DNA from: Eucalyptus grandis
Lineage: Eukaryota > Streptophyta > Magnoliopsida > Myrtales > Myrtaceae
NCBI RefSeq assembly: GCF_016545825.1
Contig: NC_052616.1
Location: 34,028,192-34,092,191 of the forward strand
Reading direction: 5' to 3'
Length of the DNA stretch: 64,000 bases
This document shows positions 22,999 to 34,721 of this stretch, in pieces. A program made the translations under genes and the position numbers. Each line of letters begins with the position of its first letter. The stretch's first letter is position 1. Below the pieces are notes generated by a model. It saw only the letters and a program-made list of their open reading frames with translations. It made no database searches and was not told where the DNA came from.

Positions 22999-25900
22999 AT
23001 GGCAGCCACTGACACCCACCAGTTCGATCTCCGCGTAAGTCCCACTCTCTCTCCTCCTCTCTCCTCCCTTCTCTCTCTCTCTCTAACCTCTGTCTGCGTT
23101 TCTCGTCGGCAGCAGCCGTCGCCCCACGCCGCCTTCTCCACCGGGTAACGCTCCCTCCCTCCCTTCCTTTCGCGTGCTTGCGTGCCCTGGCCATTGACCG
23201 CTCTGGGTCATCCGTGGGAGTACGCGTTCGCCGACGCCGGCAACTTGGAGCACTGCGCTCGCTACCTCAACCAGACGCTCGTCACCTTCGGCTTCCCCGC
23301 CTCCCTCGACCTCTTCGCCGCCGATCCGGTCCCTTCTCCCTCTTTCCCTTTTTTGTTTGTTTGTTTGTTGGGGGTGGTTTGTTTGTTGTTGTTGTTGACG
23401 AAAGGTTGGGCTCCCCCCCCTCCGCTGGCGGTTGCGTTTCGGTGGTCCTGATCTGGTTGCTCTCTCGCTTGCTCGCTTGCTTTTCTCCGGCAGGTGTCGA
23501 TCGCCCGGACCTGCAACTGCATTTACTCTCTGCTTCAGCAGAGGCAGCGCGATGTCGAATTCAGAGACTCGCTAACGAGCAGCGGCAGCGGTACCTCCCA
23601 TCTCGTCTCGTCTTCTTCCCTTTCTCCTTCTTTGCCTCATTTTGATCTAATAATGATGAGACAATCGTTCCATCTGGGCAGATCGAGCTCAAATTTTAAA
23701 TTTTTGCTGAAAAGCACGGTCCTTTTTGTTTTGCTTAGATCAATTTCTTGGCTTTTCTTAGCCTTTTAGCATAAATGATTGCTCGACAATGTGGTTAAGT
23801 AGAATCTGCCATTAGTACGGACGGAGTACTTTTTGTAGCGTGGCTTGGAAGGAGTATATCGGGAGGAATTGAAATGGTGCCGGGTATGTGATCTTTGCGT
23901 GCATTGATAAGTTTTTTCTGCGTGATAGATTGTTCGGACATCTCGAGGATTGGAAGCCAAAGTCGAGAGGCTGGAGTCGCAACTGCAGGCCAAGGACAGG
24001 GAAATCGCTACGATTACGCGAACGGTAAGAAGCTCGGACCTTGTGAAGTGCTTACAGTTGCGACCCATGGTTTGGTTGATGATTCATGTCTTCGTCATGA
24101 TCAGGAAGCTAAAGCTGCAGCTCAGTCTAAGGCCCAGATCGAGAAGTTACAACAGGAGAGAGATGAATTTCAGAGGATGGTCATTGGCAATCAGGTTAGG
24201 ATTGTTGAATTTTAGCACTGCGTCTTCATTTTGGCTGCATGAAATGAAATGTCGGATACTGATCATGGTTAATGTGCTTTGCTGACGTTGTAAAGCAAGT
24301 GAGGACTCAGCAGATACACGAGATGAAGAAAAAAGAAAAGGAGTACATAAAGTTGCAGGTTCACTTCTACGTTGTATTTTGAGATTCTTTAAGAGAACCT
24401 ATGCTCTATGGTCATAGATGTATCAGCTTATACTGCATTCCTTGTATTTAACTATATAGACCGTGGACCGTGGCTTTAATATTGAAGAACCTTTTCCATT
24501 TGCAGGAGAGGCTAAACCAAGTTTTGATGGAAAAGAAGAAGGAATCTAGGTCGGGATGGAGATAATGAATTTGCTTCAGGTAACCATTTTTCTGTTGCAG
24601 TTTAGCCTTTTGGTCTATTGGTTGGCGGTTCCTGATGATATCTTATGTATAAACAGAAAGAAGGTCGGCAACGGGACATGGAACGGGAAGAAGGCTGATA
24701 ATGACTTCTACAAAAAATTGTGCGTAACCTATTTCTATTGCCTAGCTTGATGATATATGGGGTATTGGCATGTCATTCCCTTTATCCCTTTATGATGTCA
24801 TTGCTGATACCGACAGGTTGATGCTTATGAAGCCAAAATCAAGAGCTGATGGCTGAGAACAATGATCTGCGGGCATTATTGCGGTCAATGCAAGTATGTA
24901 TGCTAGAACTTTCAATTATGTTTTCCCATCTGCATTTCTGCTGAGCTAAGAGTCGTAGGCTTGCCTTTGGGAGCATCCCGCATGAATTCGCTATCTAGAC
25001 CATCCACATACTCAATTATTTTTCATCTTCATAGAATGAAAGTAGTTGATTTAGTTGGGCCTGGTAATGTCTGGATTGAATGGACAGTTAAAGTCACACC
25101 ACTGGTATTGGCCTGCAGACAGATATGCGTGAATTTTTCAATGCTCCAAATGGATTACCCAAGCAATCTCAAGCTGCCAATGGAAAACATGAAAATGACC
25201 CTTCCCAGTCTCCGTTGGGCGGGAGAACGGTGAGCCATCTTTTAAAACTGGTGGTATCTTATTCCTCCTTGTTGAAGTGCTGCTGCTTTTACTCGAGTGA
25301 CTAATTGTTTAATATCTCTAGGATGTCTTCGATCTGCCCCTTCATATGGCCAGAGATCAAATTGAAGAAAGTCTTAGAAATAAAATGGCTTCTATAAAGG
25401 TAATTTTCAACCTTCCTCGAAAATAGCGATCTAGCCAACTTCAAGCACGTAGTTGACTTCTATGCTGCGACGCTGTAGGAACGGATGGTCCAACTGCAAG
25501 ATGCACAGAGAGGGGCAGAAGTTACTTCTGAAGCTACTGAGAGAGAGCTTGAACTTGAAGCTCAACTTGTTGAGGCAAGGAGCATCATTCAGGAACAGGT
25601 ACTGAAATTTGCTCATCCTGCATAAAAGACAGGCATTTCAGGTCATATGTTTTTCTAAGGCTTGTCATGCTGCTGATTGTCATCATTGTCAAAATTATTG
25701 ATAAGTTTTTAGGTAACATCATCTTGTTGTATCTTGCCGCTTAACCCTTCTTATTTATGCCTATCAACCTGTTTACCATTTATCATCTTTAGCCATAGAA
25801 GTGGATTCCAATCAGAAGCTTTGTACACTTCACCTGATGAGCAGTTTGCTGGAGGCTTGGAGCTATGATTTACCATAATTTTATTTTGCATGTCCTGCTA

Positions 25901-26541
25901 GCATTAATTCTCACATAGAGGTTCTAAACTCGTGCATTGAATTTTGCAATTTGCTTGTGTCTCCTTTTTGCTGCAATTTCTGAGGCATGTTAATGTGCTC
26001 TGCTCATTACTAAAAAAATATTTGATTTTTCTAACCCATCAATGGGCGGACCTATACCCTGTAAACTAGTAATAAAGATGTAAATAATGCTGATTTCCTT
26101 TATTTTTCAGCTTTAGAGTTGGGAAAAAGTCCAAGTTTAGAGGTCTTGGCTAATACTCACTAACTCTTTTCACTTGAATGTTCTTCAACCGTTCCCCAAT
26201 TTGTTCATGGCTTGGTATAGCTGAACCAGGGATGAGTATGTCCCATTTCTTGTTTTTCCTTGTCATTTGCACAACTTTCCCTGTCTGGTTCGTTTGACAT
26301 GTGGGTTTGGGGTTGCTGTGAGTCTTCTTTGAAGTTGAACCATTCTATAACCCTAACCATTTATTGCAGGCATCGATAATGACCAAACATCTTGCAAAGA
26401 CCGAGAGAACAAGGTATCCTTTCATGTTGCCTTTCAGTGGATGTCATGTTCAGAATTACCTTAAGAAGGAAACCTAATGGACCTGTTTTATGTTTTTGCC
26501 TTGACAGGGAGCCAATTATATCATCTCCTCTCGAGGTATAG
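22999..26541 (+). CDS. ADIP-like (afadin/alpha-actinin-binding protein family) coiled-coil protein, 15 exons, with single-base frame breaks
   Basis: This is a plant homologue of the ADIP family, long coiled-coil proteins linked in animals to cell junctions and centrosomes; the plant role is unclear. Exons are about 22999-23034, 23113-23144, 23212-23328, 23494-23590, 23929-24024, 24105-24194, 24296-24358, 24506-24579, 24657-24723, 24817-24893, 25119-25229, 25322-25399, 25479-25598, 26370-26413 and 26508-26541 (stop TAG). Core blocks are GNLEHCARYLNQTLVTFGFP, SIARTCNCIYSLLQQRQRD, LEAKVERLESQLQAKDREIA, KLQQERDEFQRMVIGNQ, AENNDLRALLRSMQ and RDQIEESLRNKMASIKERMV. About six one-base indels break the frame (near 23570, 23934, 23953, 24556, 24688 and 24838), although the splice sites are intact. 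No AG lies at the expected start of exon 3. The indels are either consensus errors or recent decay. Confidence 0.85.
23041..23085 (+). repeat. CT-rich microsatellite in intron 1 of the ADIP-like gene
   Basis: Runs of ctctct and cctcct follow the first exon. A (TTTG)n tract near 23352-23368 and TTG repeats near 23390 lie in intron 3. These low-complexity runs explain several spurious open frames on both strands. Confidence 0.7.
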
Positions 26542-28560
26542 GTTGATCATTACCTAAATTGGGTGGTGTCCTGTTTAGATTTTTTTTTATTATGCATACG
26601 ATGATGCTAACTAAAAAGAGTTAGTCCTGCTGTATGATTCCTTTATCTGTGCATTTTTTGGCCAAGTTGGTCTCGGCTCTTGAGAACTTATTTTAATCTG
26701 TAGAAGATAATGTGGCCTCTTAATGTGCATGGAGTAATTTCTTGGAACCTTAACTCTGCAAGGACGGTGTCTTGGTGGTTCAGGGTATCTCCCTCGACGA
26801 TCTAGTATCCTCTTAGACAGATAAAACTGTTCCCTTTTGATTTGAGGAGACCGTAATTTTTAGAAAATTAAGTGAGGATGACACTGATAATGAAATTACC
26901 TTTTGTGGGCAAGACCACTAGTTCTCTGACTACTGTACTTGATGGATCAAAGGGTTACCTGTTATCACATGCGGATAATGCATATTCAAGATGCTTATCA
27001 TCTCTTTCCATAAATTTGTGTCAGGAGTTTCATATTGATATGCCCTGACTGCTTCAGTTTTAATTTTAGGGGCTCCGAACTGACCCAGCTTGATGGGTAA
27101 AGATTCTTGAAGGTGTCGGCTCCTATCAACTCAGTAAGGAGACTGAACTTGTCTCTCTGTATTATTGTCCTTCAAACATCCCCCAAGTTCAGCAATGCCC
27201 TGAGATGATGGCAGCGATACAAATTGTAAACCTTCGTTTACTCCATGTGAGACTGCTTCAGAAGCTAGTAAAACAGTTATCAGTAGATCATCAGGAGGTT
27301 TGTACCTCATTGTCTGTCAATATTGATCATCTTGTAGCTTGTCTTCAGCAAATGGTGTTAGAGTGAAGGCTGATTGCCTGTGGACACTTCGGAAGATCGT
27401 GATGCTGACTTTTCTGAGTAACTCACAGTGAAAAGTTATCGGCCACTTAACTTATTAAAATTACTTTTCGCTTGGGAAAGATACTAGACATGAAGATCTC
27501 ACAAATGAATGGTATGTTATTTCAAATATGCAAAATATATCAATTAATATGGAAAGCTTCCTTTAGGCTGAATTTTTTTCTGAAAAGTCAGTGATTTGGA
27601 GAAATTTTTTTAATAAAAAAATTGATTACTTGTATCGTTTATGAAAATGAAAGAATGAAAAATAATTTTGATTTTTCATGAAAATATTTAATCAGAAATT
27701 GTTGTCAATTATTAAAATATTTTTTAATCGACTGATTATATTAAGCCATGAGAAATGTTTTAAGTTATTTTTATTTTTCATTAAAAAACTATGGTCTCAT
27801 ATCTTTCGCGTTAAAAGTCATTAATCGTGTTTAAAAATCCTAACTTCGTAGCTTGAAAACTGTTGTCAACAGTAGGAGATACTATATACGGGACAAAATT
27901 GCCGATCTGAGAAGGACAGGACTTGTTTTTCCAGCAAAGAGATTAGGATACAGTTTGAAAAAGACTTGGTTCTTGTAACACGTGACACAGAAGAAGTTAC
28001 TAACCACATTAAAATTTACTAAATTCTGATAGTTCCTACCGTGCAATTCAACTTTACACATGTATCCCGTGTGCATCAATACTAGACTGCTAGTCCTTAT
28101 TCATAAGAAGAGAAAAGCAAATAAACTTTCTTCCTTTTAACAAATATATTGAACTAATTATTGAACTTTTTGCGGTCCCTTATTGATAGATGGTTATGAA
28201 CATTTTTTCAAATTTGGATCCAGTGCTTGAAACGAATATCTTCTTACTCTCGTTCTTAAAAATCAAATGAATAAATTGTGCTAAAGAGAGAATTTGTGAC
28301 ATTTGAATGTTTATTTATTTATCTGTATTTAAGACCAATGTTAGATTGAAATTGCATTCGGTTGTTGGAAGACATGATTGTGCTGCCATATGGTTTGGTA
28401 AAACCCAAAACTGTTATTTGCCCACACTTATTGCAATTTGCACATATTCTAATTCTATTAGGTCAAAAGTGAGACAAGCAAGAAAGATGGAGGTGGAAAA
28501 ACATGTATTATTTCCAAGAAGGAAAGAAACACACAAGTCCTGTTAATCACCCAGTTACAA
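26542..28560. other. Downstream of the ADIP-like gene; no further gene recognised
   Basis: 26.5-27.4 kb looks like a 3' untranslated or formerly transcribed region (balanced composition, no frame). 27.55-27.84 kb is an AT-rich MITE-like block with aaaatattt motifs. 27.9-28.56 kb shows no coding signal. Confidence 0.4.
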
Positions 28561-28569
28561 AGGGACGTT

Positions 28570-30640
28570 TTGGTGGCTTAGTAGGTGTCGAGAGAGCCCA
28601 TTTAAAAAGGTCTTATATATTGGCCATGCCACATGGTAGTAAAATTCGAAAAAGCCAACTAATCAAAGACGGGGGCTTTCGAGATTCCAAAGCGAAGTCG
28701 ATTGGGATTACATATCGAGCGAGCATTATGACCAATTCATTCATGAAATCACTATGGAATACTCTTTGGGCCCGAACATTGAAATCGAGAAAGGAAAAAA
28801 TAGGGAAAAAAAGAACCCAAAGTGTCTGGCTGGCGGAAAGAAGTATCTGTTCAAAATGCCCATTTAAGATGAAGGAACTCATGAAGGGAAGTATCTGTTC
28901 AAAACTAGTAAATGACAAACAAATTAGGAGGATTTGGAGGGATATTAGGGGATTCTACTCACTGTCAAATCCCAAGCCGTTATACATTGATTTGCGTTGC
29001 CAGATTTGGCGGATACACTCCACTGGCAACCTCTCATATATAACATAACACTAACACAAGCACATCCGCGGGCATCATTCTCAGATCAAGAAGATGAAAA
29101 AGAATGGATCTTCAGAGATCAAAAGCTGAAGGCCACCAGCCAGCCTCCGTGCTGGAAGGTGAAGGCTCCTACTCTCCAGGATCCTCTCGAGGGAGCCATC
29201 AGTCGGCAACTCCAATCGCTACCACCTGTTCCGGTTTCCCGGCCAGATCCCATTTCAGTGGGAACAGCAGCCTGGAAAATGCAAGTTCGACCCGCCAAAG
29301 AATGACCACCCTGGTAACCTCCCGAGAATCAGACCCCCGCCGATCTTGGCCTCCAAGAGCATGGAGTTGCCGCCGAGGCCGTACTGCGGCGATAGCCCCA
29401 AAGGGTCTTCTTCGATCTGGTTGAAGATTAAGTTTTGGAGGAACATCAAGAGCAAGAAGACCCAGCTGATGATGCTCAGATCCAAGAACCGAGCGAGAGG
29501 CCCCGCAGCCGCGTGCACGTGCAGTTCGAACGGGTCCTCTTGCACTTCTAGCGACGACAACCGTATGTCATCTTCTTCTAGCAACTCGAGTTCGTCCACA
29601 TCGTCGTCGTCAACGCATTCGGCCTCGTCTTTCTGCTTCTCTGCTCCTCCGCAGTCACCAGACTTGGCGAAAAGGACGTAACCATAGGCCTTCTACATGA
29701 GCATGTAGATGTTCTTCCTTTTTTCCTTCTTCTTTCGACGTGGATTTTTTCTTCTTTTTTTCATTAATTGTGTTTTAGTTGTTAGTTTTGGGAATCTAGT
29801 TCATCGGGCATGTCTATGGGTTGCATGCGCTGACGCTGGTACCGCCAGCATATGTCATGTAGTTAATATGGAGCTATAGACTTTTTGATAAAACTTGAGA
29901 AACTCAGCAATTTTTATTTGCTATATTTGTGATGGTGGAATTCTATGTTGATGATCCCAGTTTTCCTTTAATGGTCACGGACTGCTTGATGATTAATTCA
30001 ATTGAATTATGGATGGCCAAAACAGAAAAGATAAAGCTAATTCCAGTGAATCAAATCGCTCAAAAATTTTAAAGATAGCAAGAGGATACGATTCTAGATT
30101 TGAACTCATTCTAGTCTTGGACACATTTTTCGTGTTGTCTTTGGCACTCCTTTGTACCATGCCAAGTGAGGCATGTCAATTAGGTTGATGCAACACATTG
30201 AACGTAAGTGATGTGTAATTTTTCAGGAATTCTAAACCAAGCTTTTAATAATCTTTGATCCTTGGCCAGCCTAGCACCAACTTTTCAATACGTTTTTTTG
30301 GCTGGAAGTATCCTTAATCCCAATTATAACAATGTTTGTCGTCGAGGGAAACAAGATCAAGTTGGTAAGGTTTAAACAATTTGTTTTATTTTTCTGGTCA
30401 TTGGAGCCCATTGCCATTCCGTATAAATGGGCTTACTCTATTGTACAGATATGAGAGAGGGGCACATTCGAACTTGTTCTTGTTTGTTTATCAGGGCATC
30501 CCTCTTCAAAGAAAAAGGAAGAGAGAATAGACTCTCCATTTTTATACACTATTTCCTATTTTGATACACAAACATATGGTTTCTTTAAATTTAAAATAAA
30601 AAAATTTCTGATATTCATTTGAAATGCGAGTCGAGAATGG
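28570..30640. repeat. Tandem segmental duplication, unit 1
   Basis: This is colinear with 30640-33290. The shared order runs from the upstream block (actaatcaaagac, gggcccgaa, aagtgtctggct) through the gene with the PFxWE motif, then catgtagttaat with gagctatagactt, then the 3' block (agactctccattt, atttctgaaattcatttga). The duplication includes promoter, gene and 3' flank. Confidence 0.85.
29163..29681 (+). CDS. Small DUF688-like protein (PFQWEQQPGK motif), start uncertain
   Basis: The coding frame contains GQIPFQWEQQPGKCKFDPPK, then RPPPILASKSMELPPRPYCG, a basic stretch (LKIKFWRNIKSKKTQ and RSKNRARG) and a long Ser-rich tail ending DLAKRT at 29681. The P-F-x-W-E-x-x-P-G-K-x-K signature and proline-rich follow-up fit a plant family of unknown function that I know as DUF688-like. 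The upstream peptide starting at the ATG 29104 (SVLEGEGS) is in another frame. In this frame there is no ATG, because the paralogue's MGNSN reads VGNSN here. So the copy may be frameshifted or start-lost. It is the longer and better-preserved member of the tandem pair. Confidence 0.6.
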   Translation, partial: RLLLSRILSREPSVGNSNRYHLFRFPGQIPFQWEQQPGKCKFDPPKNDHPGNLPRIRPPPILASKSMELPPRPYCGDSPKGSSSIWLKIKFWRNIKSKKTQLMMLRSKNRARGPAAACTCSSNGSSCTSSDDNRMSSSSSNSSSSTSSSSTHSASSFCFSAPPQSPDLAKRT

Positions 30641-31290
30641 CTGTTCCAAGCCCACCTTGTCAAGCCCAATTCGTGGGTTGTCATCCTTGCAGGTGTCCAA
30701 GGAGCCCGTTTTATATTTTGACCGTTCCATGTGATAGTAAAATGTGACAAAGCAAACTAATCAAAGATGGGTTTTTGAGATTTGGATGCGAAGTTGATTG
30801 AATTATCTACCATAAAGCGTCATGATTGAATCGTTGCGCTAATTCAACCACATGGAATCATTAGGGAACACTTTCTGGGCCCGAAAGTCAAATAAGAGAA
30901 AAAAGAAGAAGTGTCTGGCTCATTAAAAGAAGAAAGAGCTAGACCAAATGCCCATTTGAGATGTGGAAATACATGAAAAGGAAGTCTCTCTTCAAAACCG
31001 GCAAGTGACAAAAGAGCAAGGAGGATCTGAAGGAATAGGAATTATAATTACTCCCAAAGTCCTTTGCCGCTAAGGATGGATTACCTTACCAGTTTTGGCG
31101 GATACACTTCCGACCTCTGATGTGTAATATAACACGACACACCCACAGACATCATTCTCGGATCAAAAACGTTAAAAAAAAAAAAAATGGATTTTCACAG
31201 AAAAACAGCTGAAGCTCGCAGGGCAGACTCTGTGCTAGAAGGTGAAGGCTCTTCCGTGCAGAAAAGAAAATCCTTTCAAGGCGGCCGTCG

Positions 31291-31512
31291 ATGGGCAACT
31301 CTAACCACTATGACCAGTATCGCAGCCCTGGTCAAGTCCCATTTGAATGGGAATTGCAGCCTGGAAAATGCAAAGTCGACCCACCATCCAACGTCCCGAA
31401 TCAAGCCCCAATCTCGGCCTCCTCGAGTATGGAATTGCCATCGATGCCGAAACATAATGGTGGCATCAAAGAGGCGTCTTCGAGATGGTTAAAGAAGAAG
31501 CTTGGAGGATGA
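31291..31512 (+). pseudogene. Second DUF688-like copy, truncated
   Basis: It begins MGNSNHYDQYRSPGQVPFEW and continues ELQPGKCKVDPPSN, then MELPSMPKHNGGIKEASSRW, ending at a stop after LKKKLGG. The paralogue at 29163-29681 continues for over 80 more residues. Here an indel next to the lysine-rich stretch introduces the stop. Degenerate homologous sequence continues to about 31630, where the inserted element begins. As in copy 1, an upstream peptide in another frame (ATG at 31187, also with SVLEGEGS) precedes it. It is probably non-functional or a shortened protein. Confidence 0.6.
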
Positions 31513-31644
31513 TCATGAACAAGTTGCCCCGGTTGGTGATGTCCAGATCCAAGAATCAAGCAAGGGGCTCAGAAGCTACGAGTAAGTTCAGTTCAAATGA
31601 ATGGCCTTGCACTTGGCCATGATAGTCAGTTTTGTCGATTTTAG

Positions 31645-32398
31645 GCACCGTTTGGTTGGTCAGACAAATTCTGAGTAGGATAAATTTTATAATTTTTATT
31701 CTATCCGGCGTTTGGAGTGATGTGAAATTCGAAGTTGTTTGGACATAACTCGGATATAGTCCGGCTAAAAAAATCCCATCTAAGGGTGGGTAGTGAAGGA
31801 GGGGTCGAAGGAACTATCAGCATATTCAATCGTTGCGCGTGGTGAATTTTTCGATGAAATTCATAAGTGAATTTGGCGTCGCCGTCGAGATATTATTATG
31901 TAAGAAAGAGATGAGAGATTGGGAAAAGAAGCCCTGATGTGTATGTTGTGTTCACAGGTGAAGAGTCTTGGAAAAGAGAATCATCAACCGAGTTGCGTGG
32001 GGCACGTGTTAGCAACCAATAGAAGGATCGAAGCTTTAAAGAAAAGTCCCCTTCTTTTTCCCAAAATTTTCAGACGGAAGGCTATTGGAGATGAAGGAAA
32101 GTAATGGCCGGTGATAGAAGCGAATAAAAGCCAAATGGAGACAGCTCGTGACCTGGGATGAGGGTGATGATGGTGGTGAGGCGACGGCTGAGGTTGGACG
32201 GCGCCAAGAACCGGACAGCCATCTTGTCCTGATCACGTGACTTTGAGATAATGGACACTTGGTCCAGGATATTCATATCCATATATATATATTTACCAAA
32301 CGCAGCATTCGGCGGAAATTTAGAGGATTTATAATTCAACCTTATTCCGTCATATTCCAATCCAAATTCAGACGATTAAATGTAACTTTAATTTATCA
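31645..32398. mobile_element. Putative DNA-transposon insertion in duplication unit 2
   Basis: Comparison with unit 1 shows extra sequence here, replacing part of the gene's 3' end. It starts ggcaccgtttggttggtcag, a Harbinger-like start. The right end has gtctgataaatt when read inward. A CpG-richer core lies at 32100-32240. The terminal repeats are too diverged to prove the class or a target duplication. Confidence 0.4.
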
Positions 32399-33290
32399 GA
32401 CATGCCCATGGGTGGTGTGCGCTAGTGTTGTTGCCACCAATGTATGTCATGTAGTTAATTGAGAGCTATAGACTTCTGATGAAATTTGAGAAAACGCAGC
32501 AATTTTTATGTCCTATGTTGGTGATGATGGGATTTTATGCTGTCGCCCTCAAGATGATCACGTTTTCCCTTAATGGTCATGGAGTACTAGATGATTAATT
32601 CCATCGAGTCCTTGTTGGCCAAGACAGAAAGATAAGCTTATTCCAGTGCCTTATATTGTCAAAAAGTTTCAATGATAGTGAAAGCATACGATTCTAAATT
32701 TTGAAGTCATTTTAGTCTTGATGCATTTCAGACACCAACCTAATTAAGTTCCATGTTGTAGTTGGCTCAGTTGTAGCATGTCGAGCTAGGTATGTCATTA
32801 GGCTACGGCAAGTTTGGTTGCATCACACGTCGAACGTAAGTGGTGTGTGACTTTCAGGAAGTTTGGATCAAACCATTGATTTTTGGCTAGCCTTGCACCA
32901 ACTTCTATATATTTTTGGCTAGAAGTATCTCTAATCCCATTAATAGCCAGTGGGACTATGCATGTTTGTTGGCCGGGGCAACGAGATCAAATTGGTACGG
33001 TTTAAAAATTCATTCATTATTGTAGTCATTTTTATGGTCATCAGGGCCTCTTTACCATTCTATATAAATGGGCTATTCAATTTATACAGATTTGGGAGAC
33101 AGGTGCATTCAAGCCCTATTTTTGTTTGTTTATTAGGGGTTTCTCTTTTCATAGAGTCTCCATTTTATACCCCTGTTTTGACATCAATAAGCAAAATGGT
33201 TTCTCAAATTAAAAAAATCGAAAATAATTTTCTGAAATTCATTTGAATAAGAGTTGAGGATGGTTGCTTTCAAGCCCACTTGTTGTCATT

Positions 33291-34114
33291 GCTCGATCAT
33301 TTCTTTTCTATTAAATTTGCGTTTGTTTCGAGAAAAATGAATAATTTAAAAAATATCTTTCTAAAAATGATCATTTGTATTGCTCATAAAAAAAAAAAGT
33401 TTTCATCATTTATGAAAATGTTTTGACATAAATTATTGTTGATATAATATTTTTCATTTACTAATTATTTCAAATGATATAATTGATACTTTTTAGGAAA
33501 ATATTTTATAAACTATTCATATCTTGCAAAAACAAATAGATCCTAAGTGATTGCTTAGGGACCTTAGCATATGATTTGAGTTGTTTCCCTGTCGATTTTG
33601 GATCTTAGCACTCTAAAAAGTCTATCTATACAAACGATTTAGGCCTCTATTCGAAGTTCATCTGGGATTGGTGGTGTGTGATGATTATAAACTTATAATG
33701 TTTTTATTCTTTTATTCTTGGACTAATCCCAACAACTCTAAACACACAATTGCTAAGGTAGAGCTCATGAACTTGCAAATTTGAATCTTTTGGTAGTGCT
33801 ACACATCCTCTTAGTTTATTTTTCCTTTGCAAAGTCTATCAAGAGATTGCACCCATTTAGGTCTTAGAAATGTTCTTCTTCAGAGCTTACATATCATAAA
33901 TGTTATACCAAACGATAATAAAATAAATGATATCTAAACTTTAGTCCAATACTCAAGTCTTCATGTTAGGAGGTACACGAGGAGGTCCACAATTTGTGAC
34001 AATGGTATTAATGCTAAAATTGATCACACTAGTCTAGAACATGTAGAAGTGATCGGTTTTAGGCAGGTAGGTTCAAATCACAGAACTTGAACCTATCTTA
34101 TTATAACCGATTCC
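33291..34114. other. Intergenic; AT-rich MITE-like sequence, no gene
   Basis: 33310-33545 carries gtttgtttcgagaaaaatgaa at one side and an inverted, diverged form near ttgcaaaaacaaatag at the other. This resembles the elements at 34117 and 37106. The remainder shows nothing I can name. Confidence 0.4.
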
Positions 34115-34116
34115 TA

Positions 34117-34718
34117 GGGTGTGTTTGTTTCACGAAAATATAATGTTTTGAAAAATGTTTTTGGGAAACCATTTTCCAGGAAAAATGATTAGTTTTCCTT
34201 TGTTTGGTGATATGTGATTGAAAATATTTTTGGTGTTTGGATTAGCATTTGAAAAATAATTAAAGATGTAGAAGATGCGATGGAGAGGAAGAGGAGGGAG
34301 GAAGCCAACGGGAGCGCAAGAGGCTAGGGTTGGAGGAGGCAACAGGACAAAAGGGAGGGGGTGAAGGAGAAGGAGAGAGGAGATGAGGAGTTAGGGTTTC
34401 GTTCACAGGCAAAGAAAGAAAAGAGAAAACAAGAAAATAAAATAAAATAAAATAAAAGATATAATAATAACAAATTCAAAATTTTTAATTAGAAATTCTT
34501 TTTAATAATAAATTTTTCATTAAGCAAGGACCTTAAAACATTTTGGAAAACTTTTTCCGGTTCTTTCAAAGGCAAAATCATTTTCTTGAATTTAAGCTTT
34601 AGAATGAAAATATTTTCTATTGACTAGGAAAACATTTTCCGTTGACTCATTTTCCTAATGAATAAACGTCTAAAAATGAGAAAAACATTTTCCGAAATTC
34701 TTTTTCGCAAACAAACCC
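34117..34718. mobile_element. MITE, about 602 bp, with inverted ends
   Basis: The left end is GGGTGTGTTTGTTTCacGAAAA. The right end read inward is GGGTTTGTTTGCGAAAAAG. TA lies on both flanks (34115-34116 and 34719-34720), compatible with a 2-bp TA or a longer eroded target duplication. The subterminal aaaatgttttcc and gaaaaacattttcc motifs are inverted. The centre (34270-34400) is purine- and G-rich. There is no transposase. Confidence 0.65.
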
Positions 34719-34721
34719 TAG

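Larger units (their letters stand above)
30640..33290. repeat. Tandem segmental duplication, unit 2
   Basis: This is the second copy of the 28570-30640 segment in the same orientation. It is longer because of an insertion of about 750 bp (about 31645-32398). Substitution divergence is clearly higher than in the 168-bp repeats at 10 kb, so the event is older. Confidence 0.85.

Noticed and set aside
29255..29599. Minus-strand frame of 114 codons over the DUF688-like gene
   Set aside because: Antisense shadow of the PFQWEQQPGK frame. The plus-strand frame carries the family motif.
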